Shown here in pieces: positions 15,697 through 16,258 of a stretch of DNA of 16,258 nt (the first letter of the stretch is position 1; each line of letters starts with the position of its first letter). The DNA is from an uncultured Oscillospiraceae bacterium. GTDB lineage: Bacteria; Bacillota; Clostridia; Oscillospirales; Acutalibacteraceae. The notes under the pieces were generated by a model that saw only the letters and a list, made by a program, of their open reading frames with translations, was not told where the DNA came from and made no database searches. The translations under genes and the position numbers were made by a program. The stretch is from the NCBI GenBank assembly GCA_900552605.1, contig USAR01000007.1, positions 1 to 16,258 on the forward strand, given 5' to 3'.

Positions 15697-15732
15697 TCAA
15701 CATAAAAGCTTAAGTTAAGCTCTTATTTTGCA

Positions 15733-16258
15733 CTAATCGCAATCCTCTTGCAATGCCGTCCTTATCACCAGATTCAGCACATTGCAAGCGCAGCGCTGTG
15801 CAACCGCTTTCGGAATTTCGCCGCTTTCCATACCCTTTAAGTACTCGCTGTTTTTAAGCCCCGGCATAACAAGGTCGCAGCCGGCGTTCGGCATAAGTAT
15901 TGCGGAGCTTTTTGCGCACCAATCGGTCATAACGCATCCGTCATATCCCCACTCGTCACGCAGTATAGCGGTGTTGAGGTCATAGCTGTCGGAAGTGTAT
16001 TCGCCGTTAATCTTGTTATATGAATTCATAACGGCAAGCGGATTGGATTCTTTTACGGCAATTTCAAAGCCGCGCAAATAAATCTCTCTTAAAGCGCGCT
16101 CGGAAACCATACTGTCGCTGTCAAAACGGAACTGCTCGGCATTGTTAACCGCAAGATGCTTAACCGTTACATAGTGACTGCTGCTTTTGCCGTTTTCAAG
16201 CGTTTGCACACCGCGCACGGTTGCAGCCGCCATTAAACCGGACAACAGCGGATCTTCC
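15733..16258 (-). CDS. Glycoside hydrolase family 3 beta-glucosidase-like protein, C-terminal part
   Basis: The frame is open to the window edge; only its last 174 residues are seen, beginning EDPLLSGLMAAATVRGVQ. They belong to the catalytic (beta/alpha)8 barrel of family 3: TVKHLAVNN at the substrate-binding Lys-His, MNSYNKING, then DGCVMTDWCA with the nucleophile Asp (Thr-Asp-Trp instead of the usual Ser-Asp-Trp). The protein stops about 55 residues later at LNLVIRTALQEDCD, so the alpha/beta-sandwich and fibronectin domains that usually follow the barrel are not behind it. Either they precede it, as in the permuted enzymes of Ruminococcus albus and Butyrivibrio, or the gene is truncated. 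It would release glucose or other sugars from beta-glycosides. Confidence 0.88.
   Translation of the reverse strand, partial: EDPLLSGLMAAATVRGVQTLENGKSSSHYVTVKHLAVNNAEQFRFDSDSMVSERALREIYLRGFEIAVKESNPLAVMNSYNKINGEYTSDSYDLNTAILRDEWGYDGCVMTDWCAKSSAILMPNAGCDLVMPGLKNSEYLKGMESGEIPKAVAQRCACNVLNLVIRTALQEDCD

Noticed and set aside
15704..15724. A/T-rich 8-bp hairpin just after the GH3 stop
   Set aside because: It is low in G+C and not followed by a T run on the minus strand, so it is a poor terminator candidate.

Overview
The window comes from a low-to-mid GC, endospore-forming clostridial Firmicute, most likely of the Ruminococcaceae/Oscillospiraceae type. The grounds are a HrcA/CIRCE-controlled groESL, the sporulation pair yabP-yabQ inside the hup-rqcP-yabP-yabQ-divIC-yabR cluster, HemZ, a single long Rel protein, and a GH3 glucosidase whose domain order looks like that of rumen clostridia. 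The family assignment is inference; no rRNA is present. Every confident protein gene lies on the minus strand, so transcription runs from high to low coordinates.

Layout, in transcription order. 16258-15733: 3' end of a GH3 beta-glucosidase-like gene, cut by the window edge. 15732-15014: about 720 bases without a credible protein gene. This stretch holds a 232-bp palindrome-rich element with matched ends, a plus-strand promoter with a hairpin/T-tract terminator that together outline a roughly 110-nt small RNA, and the promoter and leader of the next operon. 15013-6214: a tightly packed operon, recJ - rel - dtd - MBL hydrolase - hemZ - nucleoside kinase - zinc-ribbon protein - mtnN, with many 1-17 nt overlaps. 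6213-5717: a spacer with a short GC-rich block, one doubtful small ORF, and the promoter and structured leader of hup. 5716-5444: hup, closed by a strong terminator. 5323-3335: rqcP - yabP - yabQ - divIC - yabR, closed by a hairpin terminator. 3154-1142: ttdA (fumarase/tartrate-dehydratase alpha subunit) and an RlmL-type rRNA methyltransferase, closed by a 17-bp-arm terminator. 1047-1: the groES-groEL operon with a perfect CIRCE operator; groEL runs off the window.

How the genes fit together. The long operon combines DNA repair (RecJ), stringent-response signalling (Rel), tRNA proofreading (Dtd), haem/radical-SAM metabolism (HemZ), nucleoside salvage (kinase) and recycling of S-adenosylmethionine by-products (MtnN), so it reads as a maintenance and stress operon. 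The hup-yab cluster links nucleoid packaging, ribosome quality control (RqcP), cortex formation (YabP/YabQ) and division (DivIC).

The least ordinary parts are the 15.4-15.7 kb element with its small-RNA-like transcription unit, the multi-stem hup leader, the recJ leader hairpin, and a fumarase alpha gene with no beta gene beside it.
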